Shown here one piece after another: positions 1 to 5,229 of a stretch of 5,229 nt of DNA. The notes below the pieces were generated by a model. It did not search any database and was not told where the DNA came from. It saw only the letters and a list, made by a program, of their open reading frames with translations. How positions within the stretch are numbered: the first letter of the stretch is position 1; each line of letters opens with the position of its first letter. The position numbers and the translations under genes are program-made. Source of the stretch: an uncultured Gammaproteobacteria bacterium (GTDB lineage Bacteria > Pseudomonadota > Gammaproteobacteria > Pseudomonadales > Litorivicinaceae); the NCBI GenBank assembly GCA_913062835.1, contig CAJXXD010000083.1:1-5229 (forward strand), read 5' to 3'.

Positions 1-323
1 TGAACGACTTAGAAGGTGCTCGGTTCCGTCACGATCAAACAGTCAACCAGGTTGAACGGGTGATCAACGCAGCCTACGCCGAACGAGTCAACCTGATTCC
101 CCAACTCAAAGCCTCTCAGGCAAAGCGCGATCAAGAGATCGAGTCCCGGGAAGCCTATGTGGAACAATGGTTCGCTGGCCGTCGCCCATTAAATGATCTA
201 CTGGCCGCTCAAGATCGAGTGTTCCAAAACTCTCTGGAAGCCATCGAGCTGAAAAGTGAGCTCCACAGACAACACTTCTTCATTTTGTCTATGATTGGGG
301 AACTGACGACCCCGGTTCAGTAA
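1..323 (+). CDS. TolC-family outer-membrane channel protein, type I secretion-like (C-terminal part)
   Basis: This is the last 106 residues of an outer-membrane efflux or secretion channel; the reading frame is open from position 3 and the start lies before the window. TolC-family proteins form trimeric channels that connect an inner-membrane exporter to the outside. The visible part is a long, charged, probably coiled helix followed by the segment AGRRPLNDLLAAQDRVF, which matches the family's 'G.RSLLDLLDAENE.F' signature, especially in channels of type I secretion systems (AggA/LapE-like). It then continues as a helix ending in FFILSMIGEL, where relatives have 'R.RLLAAMG.L'. The family call is firm; the secretion subtype rests on this one motif. 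The next gene begins 13 nt after the stop, so the two are probably co-transcribed. The substrate and the exporter partners cannot be seen. Confidence 0.85.
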   Translation, partial: NDLEGARFRHDQTVNQVERVINAAYAERVNLIPQLKASQAKRDQEIESREAYVEQWFAGRRPLNDLLAAQDRVFQNSLEAIELKSELHRQHFFILSMIGELTTPVQ

Positions 324-326
324 GGA
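322..326 (+). promoter_or_regulatory. Shine-Dalgarno site for the SH3-domain gene
   Basis: AAGGA overlaps the stop codon of the TolC-family gene and lies 10 nt before the ATG at 337. It supports that start and suggests re-initiation by ribosomes finishing the upstream gene. Confidence 0.55.
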
Positions 327-336
327 CCCCGATCGA

Positions 337-891
337 ATGCGAGCCCCTCAATCGACTGACTCATCTTCTATCACACCATCCCGTGTCATCCTCGGGCTGA
401 GCGCGGTGCTCCTCGCCATCTCAATCGTCCAGCTGTTTCAGAACCCCTTGAGCGCCTGGAGCATCAGACCCTCAGTCACCTGTGAACAGGGCGACGTCGT
501 TCATCAGACCGGTGTGATTTCAGCCAACCGAGTCAACATTCGGGCACAGCCGACGGTCTTCTCAGAGGTTGTCACTCAGGTCAACGAAGACCACCCGATC
601 GTGGTGGTCTGTCAGTTTGGCGCCTGGTCGCAAATTAAAGAACCCAATCTGGAGGGCCCCACCTGGGTCTCGAGTGGCCTGATGCTATTGGATGCAAACC
701 AACCGCTCAGCACTGGCGCCAAAATTGGCATGATCGCATCTCTGTTGTTTTCATTGGGCGGTTTAGCGCTTGCGCACTTTAGACCCGCGATCATCGATCG
801 CGGCACGCGCTGGCTGATGCAGACCGGCGATTTGCCCGACTATGCCAAACCCTTAATCTCAAACCCCAAGGGTGGATCATCCAATCCTTGA
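337..891 (+). CDS. Two-helix membrane protein with extracytoplasmic bacterial SH3 domain
   Basis: A 184-residue protein of unknown role. A hydrophobic helix at about residues 17-34 is followed by a soluble region of about 90 residues, a second hydrophobic helix at about 128-147, and a polar tail of about 37 residues. The soluble region contains a bacterial SH3 (SH3b) pattern: VNIRAQP at 66-72, a hydrophobic strand ending in CQFGAWSQI (W97) and the closing TWVSSGLM segment (W110). SH3b domains commonly bind peptidoglycan or cell-wall peptides. By hydrophobicity the two helices would place this domain in the periplasm and both termini in the cytoplasm; this is inference. Cys49 and Cys92 could form a disulfide there. 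It follows a TolC-family gene closely, so it may serve an envelope-spanning export complex, but no specific family was recognised. Start ATG 337 is supported by AAGGA upstream. Confidence 0.8.
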   Translation: MRAPQSTDSSSITPSRVILGLSAVLLAISIVQLFQNPLSAWSIRPSVTCEQGDVVHQTGVISANRVNIRAQPTVFSEVVTQVNEDHPIVVVCQFGAWSQIKEPNLEGPTWVSSGLMLLDANQPLSTGAKIGMIASLLFSLGGLALAHFRPAIIDRGTRWLMQTGDLPDYAKPLISNPKGGSSNP

Positions 892-910
892 TTTGGCTGC
901 CTCAAGCTCA

Positions 911-939
911 TTGAGCGCCTTGCAGAAACTGACTAGAGT
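911..939 (+). promoter_or_regulatory. Possible weak sigma-70 promoter before the DUF218 gene
   Basis: TTGAGC at 911-916 and TAGAGT at 934-939 are separated by 17 nt, and each matches the sigma-70 consensus at four of six positions. If used, transcription would begin at about 945-946, at the ATG itself, giving a leaderless or nearly leaderless mRNA. The 54-nt gap could equally be plain read-through from the upstream gene. The match is weak enough to arise by chance. Confidence 0.2.
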
Positions 940-945
940 GCAGCC

Positions 946-1725
946 ATGACAGATTTGTATTTCATCGCATCCAAACTGGTGGGATTTTTCTTAGAGCCCC
1001 TGCATGTATTGGCGCTCCTCATTGCATTAGCGACACTCGCCGCCTGGGCAGGTCGATGGGGCGCTACTCGAGGCTGGCTCAGCGCCGCCTTGGTGAGTCT
1101 CCTGTTAATCGGGGCCCTGCCGATTTGGAATTACGCACTCTATTCCCTCGAGACTCGCATTCCCACCAAGACACCGCCCGATCAAATCGCAGGCATCATT
1201 GTCTTAGGGGGTGCACTGGGGTCTGGCTTTATCACCGAAGCCCATGGACAGGTGCCTTTGAATGGTGCGGCGGAGCGGATGACCACAGCGGTGACCCTGA
1301 TGCGGCAATACCCCAATGCCCCGGTGGTCTTCAGTGGCTTTTCGGGAAGCTTTGTCCGCGCCTCGCTGTCGGAGAGTGATCTGGCGCTTCGTTTAATTAA
1401 CGAGGTCACGGGTTCAACCGATCGGATGCTGTTAGAAAACCTGTCGAGAAACACCGTTGAAAATGCCCGCTTCAGTCGCGAGCTCATCGGTTTTGCAGGT
1501 CCAGGATCCTGGTTATTGGTCACCTCCGCATTTCACATGCCGCGTGCCATTGAGATCTTTGAGGCCGAAGGCATCGCCGTGACTCCCTACCCCACCGATT
1601 TTAGAAGCCAGCTTCCTGGCGATGAAATGCGCTGGAATCTGTTTGATGGCGCCGAACAATTGGCCATCTTGATTCGGGAATGGGTCGGTCTTCAGGCCTA
1701 TCGCTGGCTGAAAAAGCCAACCTAG
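946..1725 (+). CDS. elyC: DUF218 (YdcF/ElyC-like) inner-membrane envelope protein
   Basis: A 259-residue protein, the same length as Escherichia coli ElyC as I remember it. ElyC is an inner-membrane protein needed for envelope integrity at low temperature and linked to peptidoglycan synthesis through the undecaprenyl-phosphate lipid carrier. Two hydrophobic helices lie at about residues 11-36 and 44-65, followed by a DUF218 domain at about 82-232. Its hallmarks are all present: IIVLGGAL at 84-91, the AERMTTAVTLMRQYPNAPVVFSG region (109-131), a conserved acid in ENLSRNTVENA (164-174) and LLVTSAFHMPRAIEIF (190-205). The C-terminal EWVGLQAYRWL is also typical. The DUF218 call is firm; ElyC orthology rather than another family member is an inference from length and topology. 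An in-frame TAG at 934-936 rules out a longer N-terminus, and no clear Shine-Dalgarno precedes the ATG. Confidence 0.85.
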   Translation: MTDLYFIASKLVGFFLEPLHVLALLIALATLAAWAGRWGATRGWLSAALVSLLLIGALPIWNYALYSLETRIPTKTPPDQIAGIIVLGGALGSGFITEAHGQVPLNGAAERMTTAVTLMRQYPNAPVVFSGFSGSFVRASLSESDLALRLINEVTGSTDRMLLENLSRNTVENARFSRELIGFAGPGSWLLVTSAFHMPRAIEIFEAEGIAVTPYPTDFRSQLPGDEMRWNLFDGAEQLAILIREWVGLQAYRWLKKPT

Positions 1726-1729
1726 CAAA

Positions 1730-2506
1730 TCAGTCTAGCTCGGCAAGCGCGGGCTCTGTTGGCACCCACCGCGCCACGGCCGAGCCGATCGGCGCTGAGA
1801 TCTCAAAGCGAACCGGCAACCAATGCGCACCCAAACGCCCAAAATAGAGGACTCGGCTGACTTCAGACTCTTCGGTATTAAACCAGCGCCTGCCGGTCGA
1901 GAACCCGCCAATGCGCTCAACCGAAATCCGACACACATGGGCCTCACCTTGATATCCGGAGCCCCCTTCATCTGAGAGCATGACATCACCGCCGTCTTCG
2001 ATCCGGACGTTATAGCGACGGATGCCATCAAATACGGCATAGTCCCCTTCGCATCGACCGGTCTCATCCAATTGGCCTGCCACTTCAAATACGGGTGCAA
2101 AGGGATGCACAGTCCCCACCGTCGACTGCTCCGGAATGGGACTGATTTCATAATCGCGAGGTTTAGAGCGGAAATAATCGACCGTGGGTTCACTCTCGGC
2201 ACCGGCCCAATTGACCGTCAACTGGCTCATGCCCTCGTCCCATGTGCTCCGCCCATTGAGCAATACGCCTTGACCGGAGACGTCTAGAATTTCAAGCGCC
2301 GATTGAAAGGAGCCAAACCAGGCACCCACGCCTCGAGACGAGACATCGGCTTCGACCGAACGAACCGCGTCGCTATCTAACCAACGAATCTCAATGTCCG
2401 CCAAGGTCAAAGGACCCCAATCCACCTCATAGCGGACCGGCTGCCCATCAAATGCTCGAGCAAATCCCGCGACAGAGATTAAGACTGCAAATATCGCGAC
2501 GCGCAT
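1730..2506 (-). CDS. Exported DUF3108-like protein
   Basis: A 258-residue protein with a signal peptide (MRVAIFAVLISVAGFARA, probable cleavage after ARA at residue 18). The mature part starts with PVRYEVDWGPLTLADIEI, the 'Y.V.YG.L.LG' opening usual for DUF3108, and alternates short strands throughout. Later hallmarks are the TVHPFAPVFEVAGQL helix at about 132-146, YAVFDGIRRYNVRI at 156-169, and WLPVRFEI near the C-terminus. DUF3108 proteins are periplasmic or outer-membrane-associated, are predicted to be beta-rich, and have no settled function. Cys152 and Cys192 are the only cysteines in the mature protein and could form a disulfide. It is the last gene of the leftward operon: its ATG overlaps the upstream stop by 1 nt (TGATG) and has a strong AAAGGAG 6 nt before it. 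Its stop faces that of the DUF218 gene with 4 nt between. The family call is by pattern only. Confidence 0.75.
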   Translation of the reverse strand: MRVAIFAVLISVAGFARAFDGQPVRYEVDWGPLTLADIEIRWLDSDAVRSVEADVSSRGVGAWFGSFQSALEILDVSGQGVLLNGRSTWDEGMSQLTVNWAGAESEPTVDYFRSKPRDYEISPIPEQSTVGTVHPFAPVFEVAGQLDETGRCEGDYAVFDGIRRYNVRIEDGGDVMLSDEGGSGYQGEAHVCRISVERIGGFSTGRRWFNTEESEVSRVLYFGRLGAHWLPVRFEISAPIGSAVARWVPTEPALAELD

Positions 2507-3063
2507 CAGTCACTCCTTTGTTCAAAACGCCGCTGCCACAGCGACGATTTGTCTGGATCAAATTGAGCCTGCCCGGGCTCATCATAGAGTCGGGCAAGCC
2601 CTAGGGCTGCGAAGGGAACGCCTCGCTCATAGGCTTCCAAATAAAGGGCTTCTGCTTGGGCACGATCGCTCCGCGCGCGCCCATTGCCCGTGTGATAAGT
2701 CACCGCCAGGGCAAACCAGGCGACCGGGTAGTCGAGACGCTGAGCCCGCTCAAAGGCCGCCACCATTTCAGGCCCTCGATCCATCTTTAAATACCCCCGG
2801 CCAAGCTGCACCCAATAGCGGCCATTGTCAGGGTGGTCCGTGACCGCTTGATGACAGGCCAAAATCACGTCCGGCCCTTGGATGTCTTGGTAATCAACAG
2901 CCTCTGCTTGTTTGAAGGGGTCGGCCGCAAGCGCGGCCAATTGATCGCATCGATTGCCATCGGCAAAGACTGGAGCGGCCAGAAGGCTGGCCCAAAGCAG
3001 TTTAGAGTGCCGGCATAGGACCGAGTTGGCTCTGGCAATAGGCCAAAGGCACCTGCGCATCAT
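2506..3063 (-). CDS. Exported Sel1/TPR-like repeat protein (start uncertain)
   Basis: A protein of about 185 residues built of helical repeats. From ATG 3063 it has a long arginine-containing n-region, a hydrophobic core (LLWASLLAAPVFA) and probable cleavage after VFA at residue 34. The mature part begins with a CDQLAALAADPF...ACHQAV segment (Cys39 and Cys70) and then PDNGRYWVQLGRGYL. This N-terminal pattern is familiar from Sel1-repeat proteins. Two helix-turn-helix units follow at about 98-130 and 133-170, with AAFERAQRLDYPVAWFALAVTY and ALYLEAYERGVPFAALGLARLY. Such repeats act as protein-binding scaffolds; the partner is unknown. The start is doubtful: every ATG lies inside the flavin reductase gene (a tandem pair at 3063 and 3060, another at 3087), with only a weak GGAA before the pair. 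The upstream overlap is about 62 nt; downstream it couples to the DUF3108-like gene. Confidence 0.75.
   Translation of the reverse strand: MMRRCLWPIARANSVLCRHSKLLWASLLAAPVFADGNRCDQLAALAADPFKQAEAVDYQDIQGPDVILACHQAVTDHPDNGRYWVQLGRGYLKMDRGPEMVAAFERAQRLDYPVAWFALAVTYHTGNGRARSDRAQAEALYLEAYERGVPFAALGLARLYDEPGQAQFDPDKSSLWQRRFEQRSD
2513..2519 (-). promoter_or_regulatory. Strong Shine-Dalgarno for the DUF3108-like gene
   Basis: AAAGGAG on the minus strand lies 6 nt before the ATG at 2506 and inside the last codons of the Sel1-like gene. It fixes the start and marks translational coupling through the TGATG junction. Confidence 0.75.
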
Positions 3064-3484
3064 CCAATTCCAAAGACACCACTTCACCCACTAAAATCCC
3101 GTGATCACCCCCGTCATACAGTGCATGGTGACGGCACTCCAGATAGGCAAGGCATCCGGGTATTTTAGGGGCACCCATCGCACCTTGGATCCACTCGATG
3201 CCGTCGGACTTATCGACGCCGGATTTGGCGAACTGCCACGCCAAGGCGCCTTGCTCACCGCCGAGCAGATGGATACTGAAATACGAGGCTTCGGTGAGTG
3301 CGGAATAGCACTCGGCATTTTTGGCAGGACACATCAGCACCAACAAAGGGTCAATCGACACCGAACAAAAGGCACTGGCGGTCATGCCGGCCACTTGACC
3401 GGCTTTATCGTAGGCGGTGGTAATGGTGACCCCTGTGGGGAACTGTCCCATGGCCTTTTTAAAGAGAGAGGTGTCGATGCTCAT
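3002..3484 (-). CDS. Flavin reductase, FMN-binding split-barrel family
   Basis: A 160-residue cytoplasmic enzyme of the HpaC/RutF-like flavin reductase family, which uses NAD(P)H to reduce FMN or FAD, usually for a partner monooxygenase. It shows the family order: FKKAMGQFPTGVTITTA at 8-24, GMTASAFCSVSIDPLLVLM at 33-51 (the usual 'G.T.SSF.SVS.DPPL'), FSIHLLG at 69-75, and C-terminal YDGGDHGILVGEV at 123-135, the conserved 'GDH....G.V' flavin-site region. It ends with PLAYCQSQLGPM, matching the typical 'PL.Y..G.Y'. Length is normal for the family. The ATG overlaps the yciH stop as ATGA, with AAGG about 7 nt upstream. No monooxygenase is in view, so the partner is unknown. It could also be a general flavin or pyridoxine-phosphate-oxidase-fold protein, but the motif set favours a reductase. 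Confidence 0.9.
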   Translation of the reverse strand: MSIDTSLFKKAMGQFPTGVTITTAYDKAGQVAGMTASAFCSVSIDPLLVLMCPAKNAECYSALTEASYFSIHLLGGEQGALAWQFAKSGVDKSDGIEWIQGAMGAPKIPGCLAYLECRHHALYDGGDHGILVGEVVSLELDDAQVPLAYCQSQLGPMPAL

Positions 3485-3804
3485 CCGCCTGCCTTTTTCA
3501 CTGCGTACCCTTTATCTTGCAAGAAGGCAATGATGGCACTGACGTGATCCCCTTGGATCACGATTTGTCCGTCCTTGGCCGACCCGCCCGTTCCGAGACG
3601 TTGTTTGATGGCTTTGCCTAGGTTTTTCAACTCAGACTCGCCACCCGGCACATCCCAGATGACTGTGGCTTCTTTGCCGCCGCGACCCTTGGTCTCACGA
3701 CGCACTCGAATCACCGAATCGTCAGGGCGAATCTCAGTGGCAGGGGAGTCGGATCGGATACGACCCGACTCGGTGGAATACACGAGCCGAGTCTCTTTGG
3801 GCAT
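3481..3804 (-). CDS. yciH: YciH/SUI1-family (eIF1-like) translation factor
   Basis: A 107-residue protein matching E. coli YciH along its length. The N-terminus RLVYSTESGRI (6-16) is nearly the same as in YciH. The SUI1 domain follows: VIRVRRETKGRGGKEATVI at 31-49, the GTGGSAKDG loop at 71-79, and IVIQGDH at 81-87, ending in KGYAVKKAGG. SUI1 proteins bind the small ribosomal subunit near the P site. Bacterial YciH resembles eIF1, can discriminate start sites in vitro, and has been proposed to limit translation in stress. Its ATG directly abuts the TAA of the transporter ATPase (TAAATG) with only a weak GAAGA Shine-Dalgarno, so it probably depends on coupled re-initiation. Its TGA overlaps the flavin reductase ATG. 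All key segments are intact. Confidence 0.95.
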   Translation of the reverse strand: MPKETRLVYSTESGRIRSDSPATEIRPDDSVIRVRRETKGRGGKEATVIWDVPGGESELKNLGKAIKQRLGTGGSAKDGQIVIQGDHVSAIIAFLQDKGYAVKKAGG

Positions 3805-4854
3805 TTACAGTTCTTCGAGTCTAGATTCAATATCAGGCCGTGCCATGGCACGGATCAAATCGGAAATGGTGACACAACCCACGACCTGGCCATCCGCATC
3901 CATGACGCGAGCCTGCGACGAGGGCGACTCTGTCACCAACTGCGCAGCATCTTCCACCATCATATCACCCGGAAGCTCAGGGCCCGGGCGGTCGTTAGGC
4001 GCCGACATGATGGTTTTTAGCTTGATCACCCGGCCGCGGTTAATGTCTTTGGTGAAGTCGGCGATGTAATCGTCTTTCGGCTTCAACACAATCCGCTCAG
4101 GCGTGCCCTGCTGTATCACTTTTCCGTCGCGCAATATCGCAATCTGATCTCCGATGCGCAAGGCCTCTTCCAAATCGTGCGTAATAAACACGATGGTTTT
4201 GTGAAGCTCCTGCTGCAGATCCAGCAAGATATTTTGCATGTCAGTACGAATCAATGGATCGAGCGCACTGAAGGCCTCATCCATCAGCAAGATGTCGGCA
4301 TCGGTGGCCAAAGCCCGAGCGAGGCCGACTCGCTGCTGCATGCCGCCAGACAACTGCGCGGGGTAGTTATTTTCATAACCACTCAAACCCACGCGGTCAA
4401 TCCATTGGGCCGCACGCTTTTCTGCTTCCTTCTCCTTAATGCCTTGGATCTCCAACCCGTAAATGGTGTTTTCCAAGACCGTCCGATGAGGCAACAGTGC
4501 AAACTTCTGAAACACCATAGACGCGCGATTACGACGGAACTCGCGAAGGCTTTCCTCGCTCATGGCCATCACATTCTCGCCATCCACCAAGATTTCCCCT
4601 GAGGTTGGCTCAATCAAGCGATTGATGTGACGGATCAAGGTCGACTTACCGGACCCTGAAAGCCCCATCACCACTTGGATGCCCTTTTCTGGGATCTTCA
4701 TGTTGATGTCTTCAAGGCCCAAGACATGGTTGTGCTCGTCATTGAGCTCGTCCTTGCCCATGCCGGCCTTCACTTTTTCGAGCATCCCCACAGGGTCGGC
4801 TCCGAAGATCTTGTAGAGGTTTTTAATCTCAATCTTGGTGGTCGACTCACTCAT
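3805..4854 (-). CDS. ProV/ChoV-like quaternary-amine ABC importer ATPase
   Basis: A 349-residue ATPase that powers import of glycine betaine, choline or a related osmoprotectant with the upstream permease. All nucleotide-binding motifs are intact: Walker A GLSGSGKST (64-72), Q-loop MVFQKFALLPH with Q116, signature LSGGMQQ (168-174), Walker B ILLMDE (188-193) and switch histidine in FITHD (H226). The long insertion before Walker A (about 20-48) and FQKFALLPHRTVLEN are typical of the ProV/OpuAA/ChoV group rather than of general amino-acid ATPases. The C-terminal part keeps only one CBS-like unit (about 295-345, with ARVMDADGQVVGCVTISDLI), whereas E. coli ProV, about 400 residues, carries two. 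ATG 4854 is chosen because GAGGAG lies 6 nt upstream; an ATG at 4932 would put 26 unlikely residues inside the permease gene. The start overlaps the permease end by 8 nt. Confidence 0.93.
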   Translation of the reverse strand: MSESTTKIEIKNLYKIFGADPVGMLEKVKAGMGKDELNDEHNHVLGLEDINMKIPEKGIQVVMGLSGSGKSTLIRHINRLIEPTSGEILVDGENVMAMSEESLREFRRNRASMVFQKFALLPHRTVLENTIYGLEIQGIKEKEAEKRAAQWIDRVGLSGYENNYPAQLSGGMQQRVGLARALATDADILLMDEAFSALDPLIRTDMQNILLDLQQELHKTIVFITHDLEEALRIGDQIAILRDGKVIQQGTPERIVLKPKDDYIADFTKDINRGRVIKLKTIMSAPNDRPGPELPGDMMVEDAAQLVTESPSSQARVMDADGQVVGCVTISDLIRAMARPDIESRLEEL

Positions 4855-5229
4855 GACGGTCTCCTCGATAGCTCTGCAATCGCTGTCCGTACGACTGGCT
4901 GATGCGATCGAAGATGATCGCCAAGGCCACAATAGCCAGGCCGTTTAACAGACCCATCGCCAAATACTGATTCGAGATCGCTTTCAAAACCGGCTGTCCA
5001 AGTCCGGTTACACCGATCATCGAGGCAATCACCACCATCGCCAGTGACATCATAATGGTCTGGTTCACGCCGGCGAAAATATTAGGCAAAGCCAGAGGGA
5101 TCTGCACTTGAGTCAGTTTTTGCCAAGTACTGGCGCCAAAGGCGTCGGCTGCTTCCAAAACCTCTTTATCCACCAAGCGGATGCCCAGATTAGTCAATCG
5201 AATCATCGGCGGAATGGCATAGATCACCA
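4847..5229 (-). CDS. ProW-like ABC importer permease (C-terminal part)
   Basis: The last 126 complete codons of an inner-membrane permease of the ProW/OpuAB/ChoW type; the N-terminus lies beyond the window's right edge, and the GTG at 5227 is an internal valine, not a start. The segment begins VIYAIPPMIRLTNLGIR, the typical ProW stretch, followed by the EAA coupling loop EAADAFGASTWQ...IPLALP (about 25-48) that docks on the ATPase. GVNQTIMMSLAMVVIASMIG (53-72) and GLGQPVLKAI follow, as in ProW. A final hydrophobic helix (about 90-106) leads into a charged tail. Its stop lies inside the ATPase gene (8-nt overlap), so the two are translationally coupled. The substrate cannot be fixed: betaine, choline, proline betaine and similar compounds all fit, and the binding protein is not in view. 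Confidence 0.92.
   Translation of the reverse strand, partial: VIYAIPPMIRLTNLGIRLVDKEVLEAADAFGASTWQKLTQVQIPLALPNIFAGVNQTIMMSLAMVVIASMIGVTGLGQPVLKAISNQYLAMGLLNGLAIVALAIIFDRISQSYGQRLQSYRGDRHE
4861..4866 (-). promoter_or_regulatory. Strong Shine-Dalgarno deciding the ATPase start
   Basis: GAGGAG on the minus strand, 6 nt before ATG 4854 and inside the last codons of the permease. It selects the MSESTTKIEI start over the longer in-frame ATG at 4932. Confidence 0.75.

Noticed and set aside
1182..1523. 113-codon open frame on the - strand
   Set aside because: It is antisense to the core of the DUF218 gene, where the conserved motifs are encoded on the + strand.
1705..1719. TGGCT/AGCCA hairpin as a terminator
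   Set aside because: The stem is only 5 bp and neither strand has a following T-run; it lies inside the coding end of the DUF218 gene.
1735..2202. 155-codon open frame on the - strand
   Set aside because: It is an alternative frame inside the DUF3108-like gene, which has a signal peptide, a strong ribosome site and operon coupling.
2995..3010. +1 frameshift joining flavin reductase to the Sel1-like protein (CTC TAA A, reminiscent of prfB)
   Set aside because: Slippage from CTC to TCT would re-pair poorly, there is no upstream stimulatory site, and the fusion would bury a signal peptide behind a complete cytoplasmic enzyme.
3101..3547. 148-codon open frame on the + strand
   Set aside because: It lies opposite the flavin reductase and yciH, whose family motifs are clear; the translation shows no domain or signal peptide.
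3575..4069. 164-codon open frame on the + strand
   Set aside because: It is antisense to yciH and the ATPase tail, is rich in Ser/Arg/Thr as shadows often are, and has no recognisable motif.
4855..4932. Longer N-terminus for the ATPase
   Set aside because: The extra 26 residues do not resemble ProV proteins and lie within the permease; GAGGAG before 4854 marks the real start.
1..5229. Mobile elements, CRISPR arrays, tRNA/rRNA genes or attachment sites
   Set aside because: Coding sequence fills almost the whole window, and no terminal repeats, regular short repeats or tRNA-like folds were seen by reading both strands.

Overview
The window reads as an ordinary, gene-dense chromosomal segment of a gammaproteobacterium, possibly marine. 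That placement is an inference from the gene set: a type I secretion-type TolC protein, a YdcF/ElyC-type envelope protein, YciH, a ProVW-type betaine/choline importer and a DUF3108 protein. Base composition is moderate (about mid-50s % GC by eye). There is no abrupt compositional change and no sign of an insertion sequence, phage, CRISPR array, tRNA or rRNA. Both ends cut through a gene.

Region 1 (1-1725, + strand): the C-terminal end of a TolC-family outer-membrane channel protein is followed 13 nt later by a small two-helix membrane protein with an extracytoplasmic bacterial SH3 domain. After a 54-nt gap comes a DUF218 (YdcF/ElyC-like) inner-membrane protein. All three act in the cell envelope. 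The first two are probably co-transcribed; the third may have its own weak promoter.

Region 2 (1730-5229, - strand): a tightly packed gene string runs leftward and meets region 1 tail to tail, with only 4 nt between the two stop codons. In transcription order it is: a ProW-like permease (N-terminus outside the window); a ProV/ChoV-like ATPase with a shortened CBS region; a YciH/SUI1 translation factor; an FMN-binding flavin reductase; an exported Sel1/TPR-like protein; and an exported DUF3108 protein. Every junction overlaps or abuts (8-nt overlap, TAAATG abutment, ATGA, about 62-nt overlap, TGATG), so the set is very probably one translationally coupled operon whose promoter lies beyond position 5229.

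How they may work together: the import genes bring in glycine betaine, choline or a similar quaternary amine, usually for osmoprotection. YciH is a start-site fidelity or stress-type translation factor. The flavin reductase supplies reduced flavin to an unseen partner. The last two genes encode exported proteins of unknown job. The mix suggests an osmotic or stress-linked operon, but this is inference from position only. No clearly new system was found. The most interesting points are the heterogeneous coupled operon, the SH3 membrane protein paired with a secretion-type TolC protein, and the shortened regulatory end of the ATPase.
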